Source: Erysipelotrichaceae bacterium
GTDB lineage: Bacteria; Bacillota_I; Bacilli_A; Erysipelotrichales; Erysipelotrichaceae
Length of the DNA: 64,000 nucleotides
Assembly: GCA_017432895.1 (NCBI GenBank)
Contig: JAFRIG010000066.1
Coordinates: 1 to 64,000, forward strand
Reading direction: 5' to 3'
The notes beneath the pieces were generated by a model, which saw only the letters and a program-made list of their open reading frames with translations, was not told the DNA's origin and ran no database searches. Below, in pieces: positions 8,645-17,219 of this stretch. A program made the position numbers and the translations under genes. Positions within the stretch are counted from its first letter, which is position 1; every line of letters begins with the position of its first letter.

Positions 8645-9339
8645 TTGCAGTAATTTGTGCAATGAAAGAAGAACGCGATGCTTTGCTTAGAATGATGAAG
8701 GAGACGAAGGTCAAAAAAGGCAAGAAGCTCTTATATCATGGGGAAGCACTGGATAACGAGTATTATGTCGGCAAGATCGGCAAGAAGGAGATCGTGTTAT
8801 GCCGTTGCGGCGTCGGTCAGCTTTATGCGGCACTTTCGACCAATCTGCTGATCGAAAAGTTCAAACCGGAACTGATCATCAACCTGGGCGTGGCCGGTTC
8901 TTTAAGTGAAGACGTCCATGTCTCTGATCTGGTAGTTTCGGATAAGGTCGCCAACTGGCGTTTTGACGTACCAGGCTGGGATCGTAATGAGGATTCCTAT
9001 TACTGCAGTTTCAATTGCGATGAAAGGGTAACTAAGATCGTATCAAAACTCAAGATGGAAAACGTCCATTGCGGTCTGATCGTAACGGGTGATGAATTCA
9101 TCTATAAAAAGAGTCAGGTCAAAGAGATCAAACGCTTCTATCCCAGGAGCTTATGCGGCGAGATGGAAGGCTATGCGATAGCCGGAACGGCCTATGCCCA
9201 TGGCATCCCGGTAAGCATCATCAGATCCATTTCCGATGAGACACTGGTTTCGGGCAATTTCAAGCAGTTCGATTTCAATCTGGAAAGCGTCTGCGAAAAA
9301 GCGGCTACGCTGTGTAAGGAAGTCATCAAGAGGTATTAA
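8641..9339 (+). CDS. mtnN: 5'-methylthioadenosine/S-adenosylhomocysteine nucleosidase
   Basis: This enzyme cleaves adenine from methylthioadenosine and S-adenosylhomocysteine, clearing inhibitors of methyltransferases and feeding methionine salvage. The 232-residue product has the N-terminal IAVICAMKEE, the INLGVAGSL phosphate/purine site, GEMEGYAIA with the ribose-binding Met-Glu, and SISDETLVSG with the catalytic Asp. It is coupled to the methyltransferase gene upstream by an ATGA overlap. Confidence 0.93.
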   Translation: MIAVICAMKEERDALLRMMKETKVKKGKKLLYHGEALDNEYYVGKIGKKEIVLCRCGVGQLYAALSTNLLIEKFKPELIINLGVAGSLSEDVHVSDLVVSDKVANWRFDVPGWDRNEDSYYCSFNCDERVTKIVSKLKMENVHCGLIVTGDEFIYKKSQVKEIKRFYPRSLCGEMEGYAIAGTAYAHGIPVSIIRSISDETLVSGNFKQFDFNLESVCEKAATLCKEVIKRY

Positions 9340-9840
9340 ATGAAGAAGTGGTACAGGGAGTCCTATTTCGATCGCAAGATCTGGGTCCTGGAGAATTTTG
9401 ACAAGCTGGGGCTAAGTGCTGATGAGACACTGCTGGTGCTGCTTATCGATCTGTGCAAGCAGTCTCATAAGACCATCACCTACGATTATCTGACCCAAAA
9501 GCTGCATAAAAGCAATCGCGAGATCGATCAGATGATCGCTTCACTGGTAGCCAAGCATTATCTGAAGCTGACGACCAATGCCCGCGGACTGGTCTTTGAT
9601 ATCGAAGGGATCTTCGAATTCGATCCGGAAAAATACGAGATCAGCGAGAATGGCGATCTTTATGATACGGTCTCGGAAGTTTTCGGCAAGCCTTTGTCGT
9701 CAAGCGAACTGCAGAAGATGAACGATCTGATCGAAGAGTATGGCCAGAAGGCTTTCATGGAAGCGTTAAGAGTTTCGGAAGCCCAGCGTAAGGTCAAGAT
9801 GGCCTATATCGAAGGGGTTTTGCGCAATGAAAAAAACTGA
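9340..9840 (+). CDS. dnaD: DnaD-domain replication protein
   Basis: This is a 166-residue DnaD-like protein. It has an N-terminal winged-helix-like part and a C-terminal DnaB_2/DnaD domain ending in KMAYIEGVLRNE, which matches the family YIxGIL pattern. DnaD helps load the replicative helicase in Firmicutes. It is shorter than B. subtilis DnaD (about 230 residues). The following nth gene overlaps it by 14 nt, the same dnaD-nth pairing as in Bacillus. AGAGG precedes the ATG at about 7 nt. Confidence 0.82.
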   Translation: MKKWYRESYFDRKIWVLENFDKLGLSADETLLVLLIDLCKQSHKTITYDYLTQKLHKSNREIDQMIASLVAKHYLKLTTNARGLVFDIEGIFEFDPEKYEISENGDLYDTVSEVFGKPLSSSELQKMNDLIEEYGQKAFMEALRVSEAQRKVKMAYIEGVLRNEKN

Positions 9841-10447
9841 ACTGATCATCAAAAGTCTCGATGAGCTTTTTCCTGATGCGCATTGCGAACTTGAACATAA
9901 AAGCGATTTTGAACTGCTCATCGCGGTCGTGTTGTCCGCTCAGACTACCGATCAAAGAGTCAATTCCGTTACGCCGGATCTTTTTGAAAGATATCCCGAT
10001 GCCAAATCTTTAGCCAAGGCCAAACTTGAAGATGTCGAAGACATCATCAGACCCATCGGTCTTTACCATAACAAGGCTATAAATATCATCAAACTGTCTA
10101 ACGCCCTGGTCGATCGCTTTGATGGCCAGGTGCCAAGTAACAGGGAGGAACTGGAAGCTTTGCCCGGGGTTGGCCGAAAGACAGCCAACGTCATCTTGAG
10201 CAACTGTTTCGATGTTCCGGCCTTTGCGGTCGATACCCATGTTTCAAGAGTATCCAAACGTCTGGGTATCGCGGATGAAGATGATGATGTAAATAAGATA
10301 GAAGAAAAACTGATGAGAAGCTTTCCCAAAGACAAGTGGGGAAGACTTCATCATCAGTTCATATTCTTCGGACGCTATAAGTGCAAGGCTGTCAAGCCGG
10401 ATTGTGCAGACTGTCCTTTAAAGAGCATCTGTCATCACTTGGCGTGA
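9827..10447 (+). CDS. nth: Endonuclease III
   Basis: This base-excision repair glycosylase/AP lyase removes oxidised pyrimidines. The 206-residue product has the helix-hairpin-helix LPGVGRKTANV with the catalytic Lys, the catalytic Asp in AVDTHVSRVSKRLG, and a C-terminal [4Fe-4S] motif C-x6-C-x2-C-x5-C. It is the last gene of the parE-to-nth cluster. Its 3' end overlaps the convergent DUF1846 gene by 13 bp, and no terminator is visible between them. Confidence 0.95.
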   Translation: MKKTELIIKSLDELFPDAHCELEHKSDFELLIAVVLSAQTTDQRVNSVTPDLFERYPDAKSLAKAKLEDVEDIIRPIGLYHNKAINIIKLSNALVDRFDGQVPSNREELEALPGVGRKTANVILSNCFDVPAFAVDTHVSRVSKRLGIADEDDDVNKIEEKLMRSFPKDKWGRLHHQFIFFGRYKCKAVKPDCADCPLKSICHHLA

Positions 10448-11913
10448 TAGAGTTTCTTGGTCTGATAGATCGGATCCATAGTTAGGTGCATGCCTAACTT
10501 TTTAAATGTGTTGACATCGACCTGCGAAAGGATGACCGAGGAATGGACATCGCAACCCTTGAGCTTATCCAAAGCCTTTAAAGCTCTATCGCAGATATCG
10601 GAAGTGATCGAGTCGACCGCCAAAGCGATCAGCACTTCATCGGTATGCAAACGGGGATTGTGACCATGGAGATATTCCGTCTTTAACTCCTGGATAGGGG
10701 TCAAAACCTTTTCCGAAAGCAGGTGGACATCAGGGATGTCGCCGGCGATCTTCACCGCATTCAACAAAGCAGCTGCGGAAGCACCCATCAGTTTGGATGT
10801 CTTGCCGGTAATGATCTGACCGTTATATTCGATAGCCACGGCCGGTTCCTTGGTCTTTTTGGCCAGCTCATTGGCTTTGACTGCTACGAGTCTATCGTTT
10901 TTGGTGACGCCGACTTTATTCATGATGGTATCCATCTTGTACAGGACTTCTTCGCTCAAATAGTCACGGCGGACATCGATCTCGGTATCGTAATAACGTC
11001 TGATGATCTCGTCTTTGGCCGCTTTCTGGCAGACCTCATCATCGCAGATGCAGTTGCCGACCATGTTGACGCCCATATCGGTCGGAGACTTGTAGATCTG
11101 TTTGCCCATGATCTTGTTGAGCAGGTCGTTGAGGACCGGGAAGACTTCGACATCGCGGTTGTAGTTGATGGCGATCTTGCCATAGGCTTCCAGATGGAAG
11201 GGGTCGATCATATTGACATCGGCCAGATCGACGGTGGCGGCTTCATAGGCCAGGTTGACCGGATGATTTAAAGGCAGGTTCCAGATCGGGAAGGTCTCGA
11301 ATTTGGCGTAGCCCGATTTAAGGCCGTGTTTGTTGTCGTGGTAGATCTGGGAAAGACAGGTCGCCATCTTGCCTGAACCGGGTCCGGGGGCGGTGACGAC
11401 GATGATCTCGCGGGTCGTTTCCAGGTATTCGTTCTTACCGAAACCGTTGTCGGAAAGGATAAGATCGATGTTGTTGGGATAGTTGTCGATCGTATAGTGA
11501 TAGGCAACTTTGATCTTGGACTTCTCCAGATTCTTTCTGAGCTTGATCGCTTCGCTCTGTTTATTGAAATGGGTGATGACAACGCCACCGATCTGCAGAT
11601 TGACCAGATTGAAGGAGTCAATGAGACGCAAAAGATCCTGTGAGTAGGTGATGCCCAAGTCGGAACGCATCTTATTTTTCTCAATGTCGTTGGCATTGAT
11701 GACTAAGACGATCTCGACCTTGTCTTTCAGTTTCAGCAGCATCTTGATCTTGGAATCGGGTTCAAAGCCGGGCAGGACGCGGGAAGCGTGATTGTCATCG
11801 AAAAGCTTGCCGCCGAATTCCAGATAGAGCTTCGAGAACTTGGACACTCTTTTGGCGATATTCTGCGACTGCAGTCTCAGGTACTTTTTGTTGTCAAAAC
11901 CGATATTTTTCAT
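10435..11913 (-). CDS. DUF1846 (UPF0371) family protein
   Basis: This is a 492-residue protein of the UPF0371/DUF1846 family, starting MKNIGFDNKKYLRLQSQNI as its relatives do. An APGPGSGKMATCLSQIYHD segment resembles a phosphate-binding loop. Structures of relatives show a fold suggesting nucleotide or nucleic-acid enzymology, but the function is unknown to me. On the minus strand a TATACT box ends 7 nt before the ATG and no Shine-Dalgarno is present, so the mRNA may be leaderless. It diverges from nnrD. Confidence 0.85.
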   Translation of the reverse strand: MKNIGFDNKKYLRLQSQNIAKRVSKFSKLYLEFGGKLFDDNHASRVLPGFEPDSKIKMLLKLKDKVEIVLVINANDIEKNKMRSDLGITYSQDLLRLIDSFNLVNLQIGGVVITHFNKQSEAIKLRKNLEKSKIKVAYHYTIDNYPNNIDLILSDNGFGKNEYLETTREIIVVTAPGPGSGKMATCLSQIYHDNKHGLKSGYAKFETFPIWNLPLNHPVNLAYEAATVDLADVNMIDPFHLEAYGKIAINYNRDVEVFPVLNDLLNKIMGKQIYKSPTDMGVNMVGNCICDDEVCQKAAKDEIIRRYYDTEIDVRRDYLSEEVLYKMDTIMNKVGVTKNDRLVAVKANELAKKTKEPAVAIEYNGQIITGKTSKLMGASAAALLNAVKIAGDIPDVHLLSEKVLTPIQELKTEYLHGHNPRLHTDEVLIALAVDSITSDICDRALKALDKLKGCDVHSSVILSQVDVNTFKKLGMHLTMDPIYQTKKLYHAK

Positions 11914-11918
11914 AACTA

Positions 11919-12001
11919 AAAGTATATAACAAAATCTTTGGCTTGTGGGTACCCATTTTGTAAAAAAGGAGAAAAATAAAGAAGGCTAGGAATGGTAGAA
12001 T
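11919..12001. promoter_or_regulatory. Divergent promoter region of DUF1846 gene and nnrD
   Basis: The minus-strand TATACT ends 7 nt before the DUF1846 ATG. The plus-strand extended -10 TGgTAGAAT (11993-12001) ends 6 nt before the nnrD ATG. Between them lies a perfect 10-bp palindrome TGGGTACCCA (11946-11955) that could be an operator. No good -35 hexamers are visible. Confidence 0.5.
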
Positions 12002-12007
12002 ATTGTT

Positions 12008-12841
12008 ATGGATCAAAAGAGCTTTTTCAGCCATTACCCCGAAAGAAAAAAGGATTCCAATAAATATGACAACGGTGTCGTAGCTTTCCTTTCGGGTTCC
12101 TACGGTATGGCCGGTGCCGCCTATTACAATCTCATCGGCGCCAGAAGTGTGGGTGCTTCCTACGTTCATTCCTATCTGCCTGATTCGATCTATCCCATCG
12201 TTGCCACCAATGAGATGTCGGCGGTCTATCATCCCTATAACGATTCTAAAACGGATATCTTTCCGCAGACCGCTTTCAATAAGCTCAAAGCGATAGGCGT
12301 CGGTTCCGGCATCAACAATCTGCCGCATCAGAAAAAATATCTCGAATACATCATTAATTTTGCGGATATACCCACGATCGTCGATGCCCAGGGCTTAAAG
12401 ATACTAAGCGAAAATGATGAATTGTTTTCATATAGCGATAAACTGATCCTGACACCGCATCTGGGAGAGTTTTCAATTCTCAGCGGTTTGAGTACCGATC
12501 AGATCATGAAAGATCGGGTAAATATCGCGTCTAAATACGCCAAAGAAAAGGGCGTCATCCTGGTCTTGAAAGGGCCTGAGACACTGGTCGTTTCAAAAGA
12601 AGGTGAGGTCCATGTCAACGACAGCGGCAATGAAGTTTTGGCCAGGGCAGGAAGCGGCGATGTGTTGTGCGGCATGCTGACGGGAATGTGTGCTCTGTAT
12701 GAAGATCCTTATCAGGCCTGTATCGATGGGGTCTGGCTGCATGGCCATCTTGCGGATGTTTATGCAGCTGGAAAAGGGACGGAAATATTCGATCTTTCCT
12801 TATATCCGACACTGGCTGCCGACTTCTTTGGCAGGCGCTAG
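12008..12841 (+). CDS. nnrD: ADP-dependent NAD(P)H-hydrate dehydratase
   Basis: This repair enzyme dehydrates NAD(P)HX, the damaged hydrated form of NAD(P)H. The 277-residue product is a ribokinase-like fold with LTPHLGEFSIL, VLKGPETLVV and the catalytic loop RAGSGDVLCGMLTG. It lacks the N-terminal epimerase domain found in fused Nnr proteins, so the epimerase must be elsewhere. The start codon is 6 nt after an extended -10 box with no ribosome binding site, so the mRNA is probably leaderless. It lies just upstream of an NADH-linked hydrogenase operon, a loose thematic link. Confidence 0.9.
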   Translation: MDQKSFFSHYPERKKDSNKYDNGVVAFLSGSYGMAGAAYYNLIGARSVGASYVHSYLPDSIYPIVATNEMSAVYHPYNDSKTDIFPQTAFNKLKAIGVGSGINNLPHQKKYLEYIINFADIPTIVDAQGLKILSENDELFSYSDKLILTPHLGEFSILSGLSTDQIMKDRVNIASKYAKEKGVILVLKGPETLVVSKEGEVHVNDSGNEVLARAGSGDVLCGMLTGMCALYEDPYQACIDGVWLHGHLADVYAAGKGTEIFDLSLYPTLAADFFGRR

Positions 12842-12864
12842 AATAATAAGTTAATAGGACTACT

Positions 12865-12903
12865 GGTTAGCCTTTACTAACCGTTATGTTATTATGATAT
12901 AAT
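12865..12903 (+). promoter_or_regulatory. Hydrogenase operon promoter with Rex-like palindrome
   Basis: GGTTAG (12865-12870) and CTAACC (12877-12882) form an inverted repeat with a 6-nt centre; including flanks it reads TGGTTAG-N6-CTAACCG. It lies just upstream of and partly over the -35 region of an extended -10 (TGaTATAAT, 12895-12903). The NADH-sensing repressor Rex binds TTGTTAA-type inverted repeats, so a diverged Rex operator is plausible. A 71-nt leader follows before a strong AGGAGG site. No T-run follows the palindrome, so it is not a terminator. Confidence 0.5.
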
Positions 12904-12974
12904 TCTCTTGTAATTTGATATCAAAAACTCAATGTTTTTGCATGGATTTTATCGAGCGATAGGAGGATAAAATA

Positions 12975-13460
12975 ATGGCTCACTTACAGGAAGCGGCTGT
13001 TAAACAGATCAACGAGATCTGTGATCGTTATGTCAACGAAGAGACACCGCTCATGATGATTTTGAGTGACATTCAGAAGGAATATGGCTATATTCCGCTG
13101 GAAGTACAGGAGCTTGTTTCCGAAAGAACAGGTATCAGCGTTGCTGAAATCTATGGCGTTGTCACTTTCTACTCATTCTTCTCTTTGAAGCCAAAAGGAA
13201 AGAATGTTGTCGGCTGCTGTCTGGGTACGGCTTGCTACGTCAAGGGTGCTCAGAATGTCATCGACAAGTTTTCGGAGATCCTGGGTATCAAACCGGGTGA
13301 AACTTCCGAAGACGGTCTGTTTACGCTTGATGCATTGCGCTGCATCGGTGCCTGCGGTATTGCTCCGGCAGTACAGATCAACGGTACGGTCTATCCCAAG
13401 ATGTCTGTTGACAAGGTAGCAGCTCTAATCGAGCAGTACAAGAATGAAGGAGAGCACTAA
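12975..13460 (+). CDS. hydC: NADH-linked [FeFe] hydrogenase, NuoE-like subunit
   Basis: This is a 161-residue thioredoxin-like [2Fe-2S] protein of the NuoE/HndA/HydC family. The cluster ligands are in CCLGTACYVKGAQ and CIGACGIAPAV. It forms the small subunit of a cytosolic trimeric hydrogenase with the next two gene products. A strong TAGGAGG site 8 nt before the ATG fixes the start. Its stop overlaps the hydB start by one base (TAATG). Confidence 0.92.
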   Translation: MAHLQEAAVKQINEICDRYVNEETPLMMILSDIQKEYGYIPLEVQELVSERTGISVAEIYGVVTFYSFFSLKPKGKNVVGCCLGTACYVKGAQNVIDKFSEILGIKPGETSEDGLFTLDALRCIGACGIAPAVQINGTVYPKMSVDKVAALIEQYKNEGEH

Positions 13461-15355
13461 TGTCAGAACTGATTCGTAATTTTGAAGAATTGGAAGCCAG
13501 GCAAGCTGCTTGCACCAAATGCCTGAATGACAAGTTTACCGGCAGCGATGGCAAGCGTCATATCGTGCTGTGCGGTGGTACCGGCTGTCTGTCATCTCAT
13601 TCAGCCGAGATCAGAGAGAAGTTCGTTGAAGTGATCAAAGAAGCAGGTCTTGCTGACAAGGTAACGGTCAATCAGGTCGGCTGCTTCGGATTCTGCTCGC
13701 AGGGTCCTTTCGTAAAGATCTTCCCGGAAGATACGCTTTACAAGATGGTCACACTGGAAGACGTCGAAGAGATCGTCGAAAAAGATCTCAAGAACAATGA
13801 GATCGTCGATCGTCTGCTTTACGTCGACCCCAGAACACATGAAAAAGTTACAAAACAGGACGACATCGAATTCTATAAGAAACAGTTGCGTATCGCTTTA
13901 CACGGCTGTGGTGCGATCGATCCCGAGAATCTCGATGAAGCTCTGGGTGCCGAAGCCTTCAAGGGTCTGGCCAAGGCTTTGAAGATGGACCGCAAGGCTG
14001 TCATTCAGGAAGTTCTTGATTCTGGTTTGAGAGGCAGAGGCGGTGCCGGTTTCCCGACTGGCCGTAAATGGTCTTTCGTTCCGGATGTTGAAGGTCCTAA
14101 ATATCTCGTCTGTAACGGTGATGAAGGTGACCCGGGTGCATTCATGGACCGTTCGATCCTGGAAGGCAATCCGTTTGCCGTCATCGAAGGTATGATGATC
14201 GGCGGTTACGCCATCGGCGCACAGAACGGTTACTTCTATGTCAGAGCCGAATATCCTATCGCGGTTAACCGCTTAAGACAGGCGATCAAAGCCATGGAAG
14301 AAGTCGGATTGCTTGGTGACAACATCCTGGGTACCGATTTCAGTTTCAGAGTCCATATCAGACTCGGTGCCGGCGCCTTCGTCTGCGGCGAAGAGACGGC
14401 CTTACTTAACTCTATCGAAGGCAAGCGTGGTATGCCTAGACCCAGACCTCCGTTCCCGGCTGTCAAAGGTCTCTGGGGCTGCCCGACCTGCGTCAACAAC
14501 GTCGAGACCCTGGCCAACGTTCCGTATATCCTCAGAGAAGGTGCAGCCAAGTATGCGACTGTCGGTACGGAAAAATCCAAGGGTACCAAAGTCTTCGCTC
14601 TGGGTGGCAAGATCAACAACGTCGGTTTGGTCGAAGTTCCGATGGGCACGACTTTGAAAGAACTGATCTACGATATCGGCGGCGGTATTCCTAACGACAA
14701 AGAATTCAAGGCTATTCAGACCGGCGGTCCTTCCGGCGGCTGTCTGACGGCTAAAGACCTCGATACTCCGATCGACTACGACAACCTGATCGCAGCCGGT
14801 TCGATGATGGGTTCCGGCGGTGCCATCGTCATGGATGAAGACAACTGTATGGTCGACGTCGCTAAATTCTATATGGAATTCATTTGCGATGAATCATGCG
14901 GCAAGTGCTCACCATGCCGTATCGGTACCAAGAGGATGCTGGAGATCCTGACCAGGATCACCGAAGGCAAGGGCACAATGGATGACCTCACCGCTTTGCA
15001 GGAACTGGCCAATAACGTCAAGACCAATTCACTCTGCGGTCTGGGCCAGACGGCTCCTAACCCGATCCTTTCTACGATGGCTTCATTCATGGATGAATAC
15101 ATCGCTCATATCCAGGACAAGAAGTGTCCGGCTCATGTCTGCAAGAACCTGATGGTCTATGTCATCGACAAAGACAAGTGCTTTGGCTGTCAGATGTGTG
15201 CGAAAGGCTGTCCGGCTGATGCGATCCATCACATCACTCCGCAGTATATCGCTCCGGGCAAGAAGTTACCGGCTATGTACATCGATGCTGACAAGTGTGT
15301 CAAGTGCGGAGCTTGTATCGCTACATGTAAGTTCGGCGCGATTTCCAAGCAGTAG
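13460..15355 (+). CDS. hydB: NADH-linked [FeFe] hydrogenase, NuoF-like subunit
   Basis: This is the flavin subunit that exchanges electrons with NAD(H). The 631-residue product has, in order: an N-terminal thioredoxin-like [2Fe-2S] domain (GGTGCLSSHS, GCFGFCSQGP), the FMN/NADH-binding NuoF core (GRGGAGFPTGRKW, CNGDEGDPGAFMDR), an SLBB domain, the CGKCSPCRIGTKRM iron-sulfur domain, and two C-terminal [4Fe-4S] motifs (CFGCQMCAKGCP, CVKCGACIATCKF). The layout matches HydB of electron-bifurcating hydrogenases, which couple NADH and reduced ferredoxin oxidation to H2 formation. Confidence 0.93.
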   Translation: MSELIRNFEELEARQAACTKCLNDKFTGSDGKRHIVLCGGTGCLSSHSAEIREKFVEVIKEAGLADKVTVNQVGCFGFCSQGPFVKIFPEDTLYKMVTLEDVEEIVEKDLKNNEIVDRLLYVDPRTHEKVTKQDDIEFYKKQLRIALHGCGAIDPENLDEALGAEAFKGLAKALKMDRKAVIQEVLDSGLRGRGGAGFPTGRKWSFVPDVEGPKYLVCNGDEGDPGAFMDRSILEGNPFAVIEGMMIGGYAIGAQNGYFYVRAEYPIAVNRLRQAIKAMEEVGLLGDNILGTDFSFRVHIRLGAGAFVCGEETALLNSIEGKRGMPRPRPPFPAVKGLWGCPTCVNNVETLANVPYILREGAAKYATVGTEKSKGTKVFALGGKINNVGLVEVPMGTTLKELIYDIGGGIPNDKEFKAIQTGGPSGGCLTAKDLDTPIDYDNLIAAGSMMGSGGAIVMDEDNCMVDVAKFYMEFICDESCGKCSPCRIGTKRMLEILTRITEGKGTMDDLTALQELANNVKTNSLCGLGQTAPNPILSTMASFMDEYIAHIQDKKCPAHVCKNLMVYVIDKDKCFGCQMCAKGCPADAIHHITPQYIAPGKKLPAMYIDADKCVKCGACIATCKFGAISKQ

Positions 15356-15367
15356 GAGGGAGAAAAG

Positions 15368-17146
15368 ATGGAATTAATTAATATCACGATTGAAGGCCAG
15401 CCTTATCAGGTAGAAAAGGGCCTTACGATCCTTGAAGCCGCCAGGAAGTGCGGTTATGAGATCCCTTCGCTTTGTGCTTTCAATCATGGCGAATGTTCAC
15501 TGGCGTCTTGCCGTGTCTGTCTGGTCGAAGCACAGGAAGGAAAGGGTCCTTACAGACTCGTTGCTTCATGTGTCTATCCGGTCTCCGATGGCATGAACAT
15601 CATGATCGGTTCGCCCAAAGCAACGGCTGCCAGAAGGACTTCCGTTGAATTATTGCTTTCAAACCACAATCGCAATTGTCAGGAATGTGACAAGAACGGC
15701 AAGTGTGAATTACTGCATGTTGCGCAGGTCACGGGTGCCAGAGAGAACATGTATGTCGGTGAAAAGACACCGACGACTGTCGATATGCTCACACCTTCGA
15801 TCAAGCGTGACACTTCCAAGTGTATCCTTTGCGGCCGCTGTATCGCCAGATGCGGCAGTGCCCATGGCTTATCGGTCTTAGGCTTCGAAAGACGTGGTTT
15901 CAATACGATCGTTGCTCCGGCTGAGAACAGATCATTCAAGGATTCTCCTTGTATCCTTTGCGGCCAGTGTACGACAGTATGTCCGACCGGCGCTTTGATG
16001 GAAGTTTCCGAGATCGACAAGGTCGATGCGGCCTTCAAAGCCGGCAAGCATGTCGTCGTTCAGGTCGCTCCGGCTGTCAGAGCTTCGCTTGGTGAAGAGT
16101 TCGGTTACAAGATCGGTACGCCTGTCACCGGCAAGATGATCGCCGCTTTGAGAAGACTGGGCTTCGAAAGATGCTACGACGTCAACTTCGGCGCCGACCT
16201 CACGATCATGGAAGAGGGCACGGAACTGCTGCACCGTCTGACGGAAGGCGGCACGCTGCCGATGATCACTTCCTGCTCACCGGGCTGGGTCAACTATGCC
16301 GAATACTACTATGGTGATCTTCTCGATCATCTCTCATCCTGCAAGTCTCCTCACCAGATGCAGGGTGCCATCATCAAGTCCTACTGGTCACAACAGAAGG
16401 GTTATGATCCTAAAGACGTCTTCGTCGTATCGGTCATGCCTTGTACGGCCAAGAAGTTTGAAAAAGAAAGACCTGAGATGGAACGCGATGGCGTCAAGGA
16501 TGTCGATGCCGTCTTAACGACCAGAGAATTGGGCAGACTGATCAAGAGATCAGGTATCAATTTCAACAAGTTGCCTGATGAAGACTGGGATCAGGATATC
16601 ATGGGCGAATACTCCGGCGCCGGCGTCATCTTCGGTGTTACGGGTGGCGTTATGGAAGCCGCTTTACGTACCGTCTACTTCAAGCTGACGGGTCATGAAT
16701 ACGGCAAGATCGAATTCGCTGAGGTCAGAGGCCATGAAGCCGGTATCAGAGAAGCTGCAATCGACATCAACGGCACAGTCGTAAATATCGCGGTCGCTTC
16801 CGGTATGAAGTCGGCTAAGGTATTGCTCGATGAGATCAGAGAAGGCAAGTCCAAATATCAGTTCATCGAGATCATGGGCTGCCCGGGTGGCTGTATCAAC
16901 GGCGGCGGTCAGTCGTATGTCAAACCTTGCTTCTTACCGAATGAAGATGATGACATTCTCGATACCTACAAAGCCAAGAGAGCTAAGGCCCTGTATTCCG
17001 AGGATGAAAGACAGGTCGTCAGACAGTCTCATAACAACACCCAGATCCAGGAACTCTACGCTAAATTCCTTGGCGAACCTAATTCCCATCTGGCACATGA
17101 ACTGCTGCACACGACGTACAACAGGGAACGCGAAAGATTCAATTAG
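15368..17146 (+). CDS. hydA: [FeFe] hydrogenase catalytic subunit
   Basis: This subunit makes or consumes H2. The 592-residue product has an N-terminal [2Fe-2S] domain (cysteines near 36-51), a His-Cys-ligated [4Fe-4S] segment (NHNRNCQECDKNGKC), two ferredoxin [4Fe-4S] motifs, and the H-cluster motifs TSCSPGW (301-307), MPCTAKK (357-363) and MGCPGGC (503-509). A short C-terminal tail follows. The domain set and the hydC-hydB neighbours indicate a group A3, likely bifurcating, enzyme. The maturases HydE, HydF and HydG are not in this window. Confidence 0.95.
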   Translation: MELINITIEGQPYQVEKGLTILEAARKCGYEIPSLCAFNHGECSLASCRVCLVEAQEGKGPYRLVASCVYPVSDGMNIMIGSPKATAARRTSVELLLSNHNRNCQECDKNGKCELLHVAQVTGARENMYVGEKTPTTVDMLTPSIKRDTSKCILCGRCIARCGSAHGLSVLGFERRGFNTIVAPAENRSFKDSPCILCGQCTTVCPTGALMEVSEIDKVDAAFKAGKHVVVQVAPAVRASLGEEFGYKIGTPVTGKMIAALRRLGFERCYDVNFGADLTIMEEGTELLHRLTEGGTLPMITSCSPGWVNYAEYYYGDLLDHLSSCKSPHQMQGAIIKSYWSQQKGYDPKDVFVVSVMPCTAKKFEKERPEMERDGVKDVDAVLTTRELGRLIKRSGINFNKLPDEDWDQDIMGEYSGAGVIFGVTGGVMEAALRTVYFKLTGHEYGKIEFAEVRGHEAGIREAAIDINGTVVNIAVASGMKSAKVLLDEIREGKSKYQFIEIMGCPGGCINGGGQSYVKPCFLPNEDDDILDTYKAKRAKALYSEDERQVVRQSHNNTQIQELYAKFLGEPNSHLAHELLHTTYNRERERFN

Positions 17147-17171
17147 GTCTCAGATCCAAAATTCAAAGAAG

Positions 17172-17202
17172 GGAAGATCATTCAAGTGGTCTTCCTTTTT
17201 TT
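17172..17202 (+). terminator. Terminator of the hydrogenase operon
   Basis: GGAAGATCA (17172-17180) pairs with TGGTCTTCC (17187-17195) across a 6-nt loop, one pair being G-T, followed by seven T residues. Confidence 0.85.
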
Positions 17203-17204
17203 GT

Positions 17205-17210
17205 TATACT
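17205..17210 (+). promoter_or_regulatory. Extended -10 of the 17220 gene
   Basis: TGtTATACT begins inside the T-run of the preceding terminator. TATACT ends 9 nt before the ATG at 17220 and no ribosome binding site intervenes. Confidence 0.55.
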
Positions 17211-17219
17211 TGATACTGT

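Noticed and set aside
12865-12882. Hairpin after nnrD as a terminator
   Set aside because: No T-run follows on the plus strand; its position next to a promoter fits an operator better.
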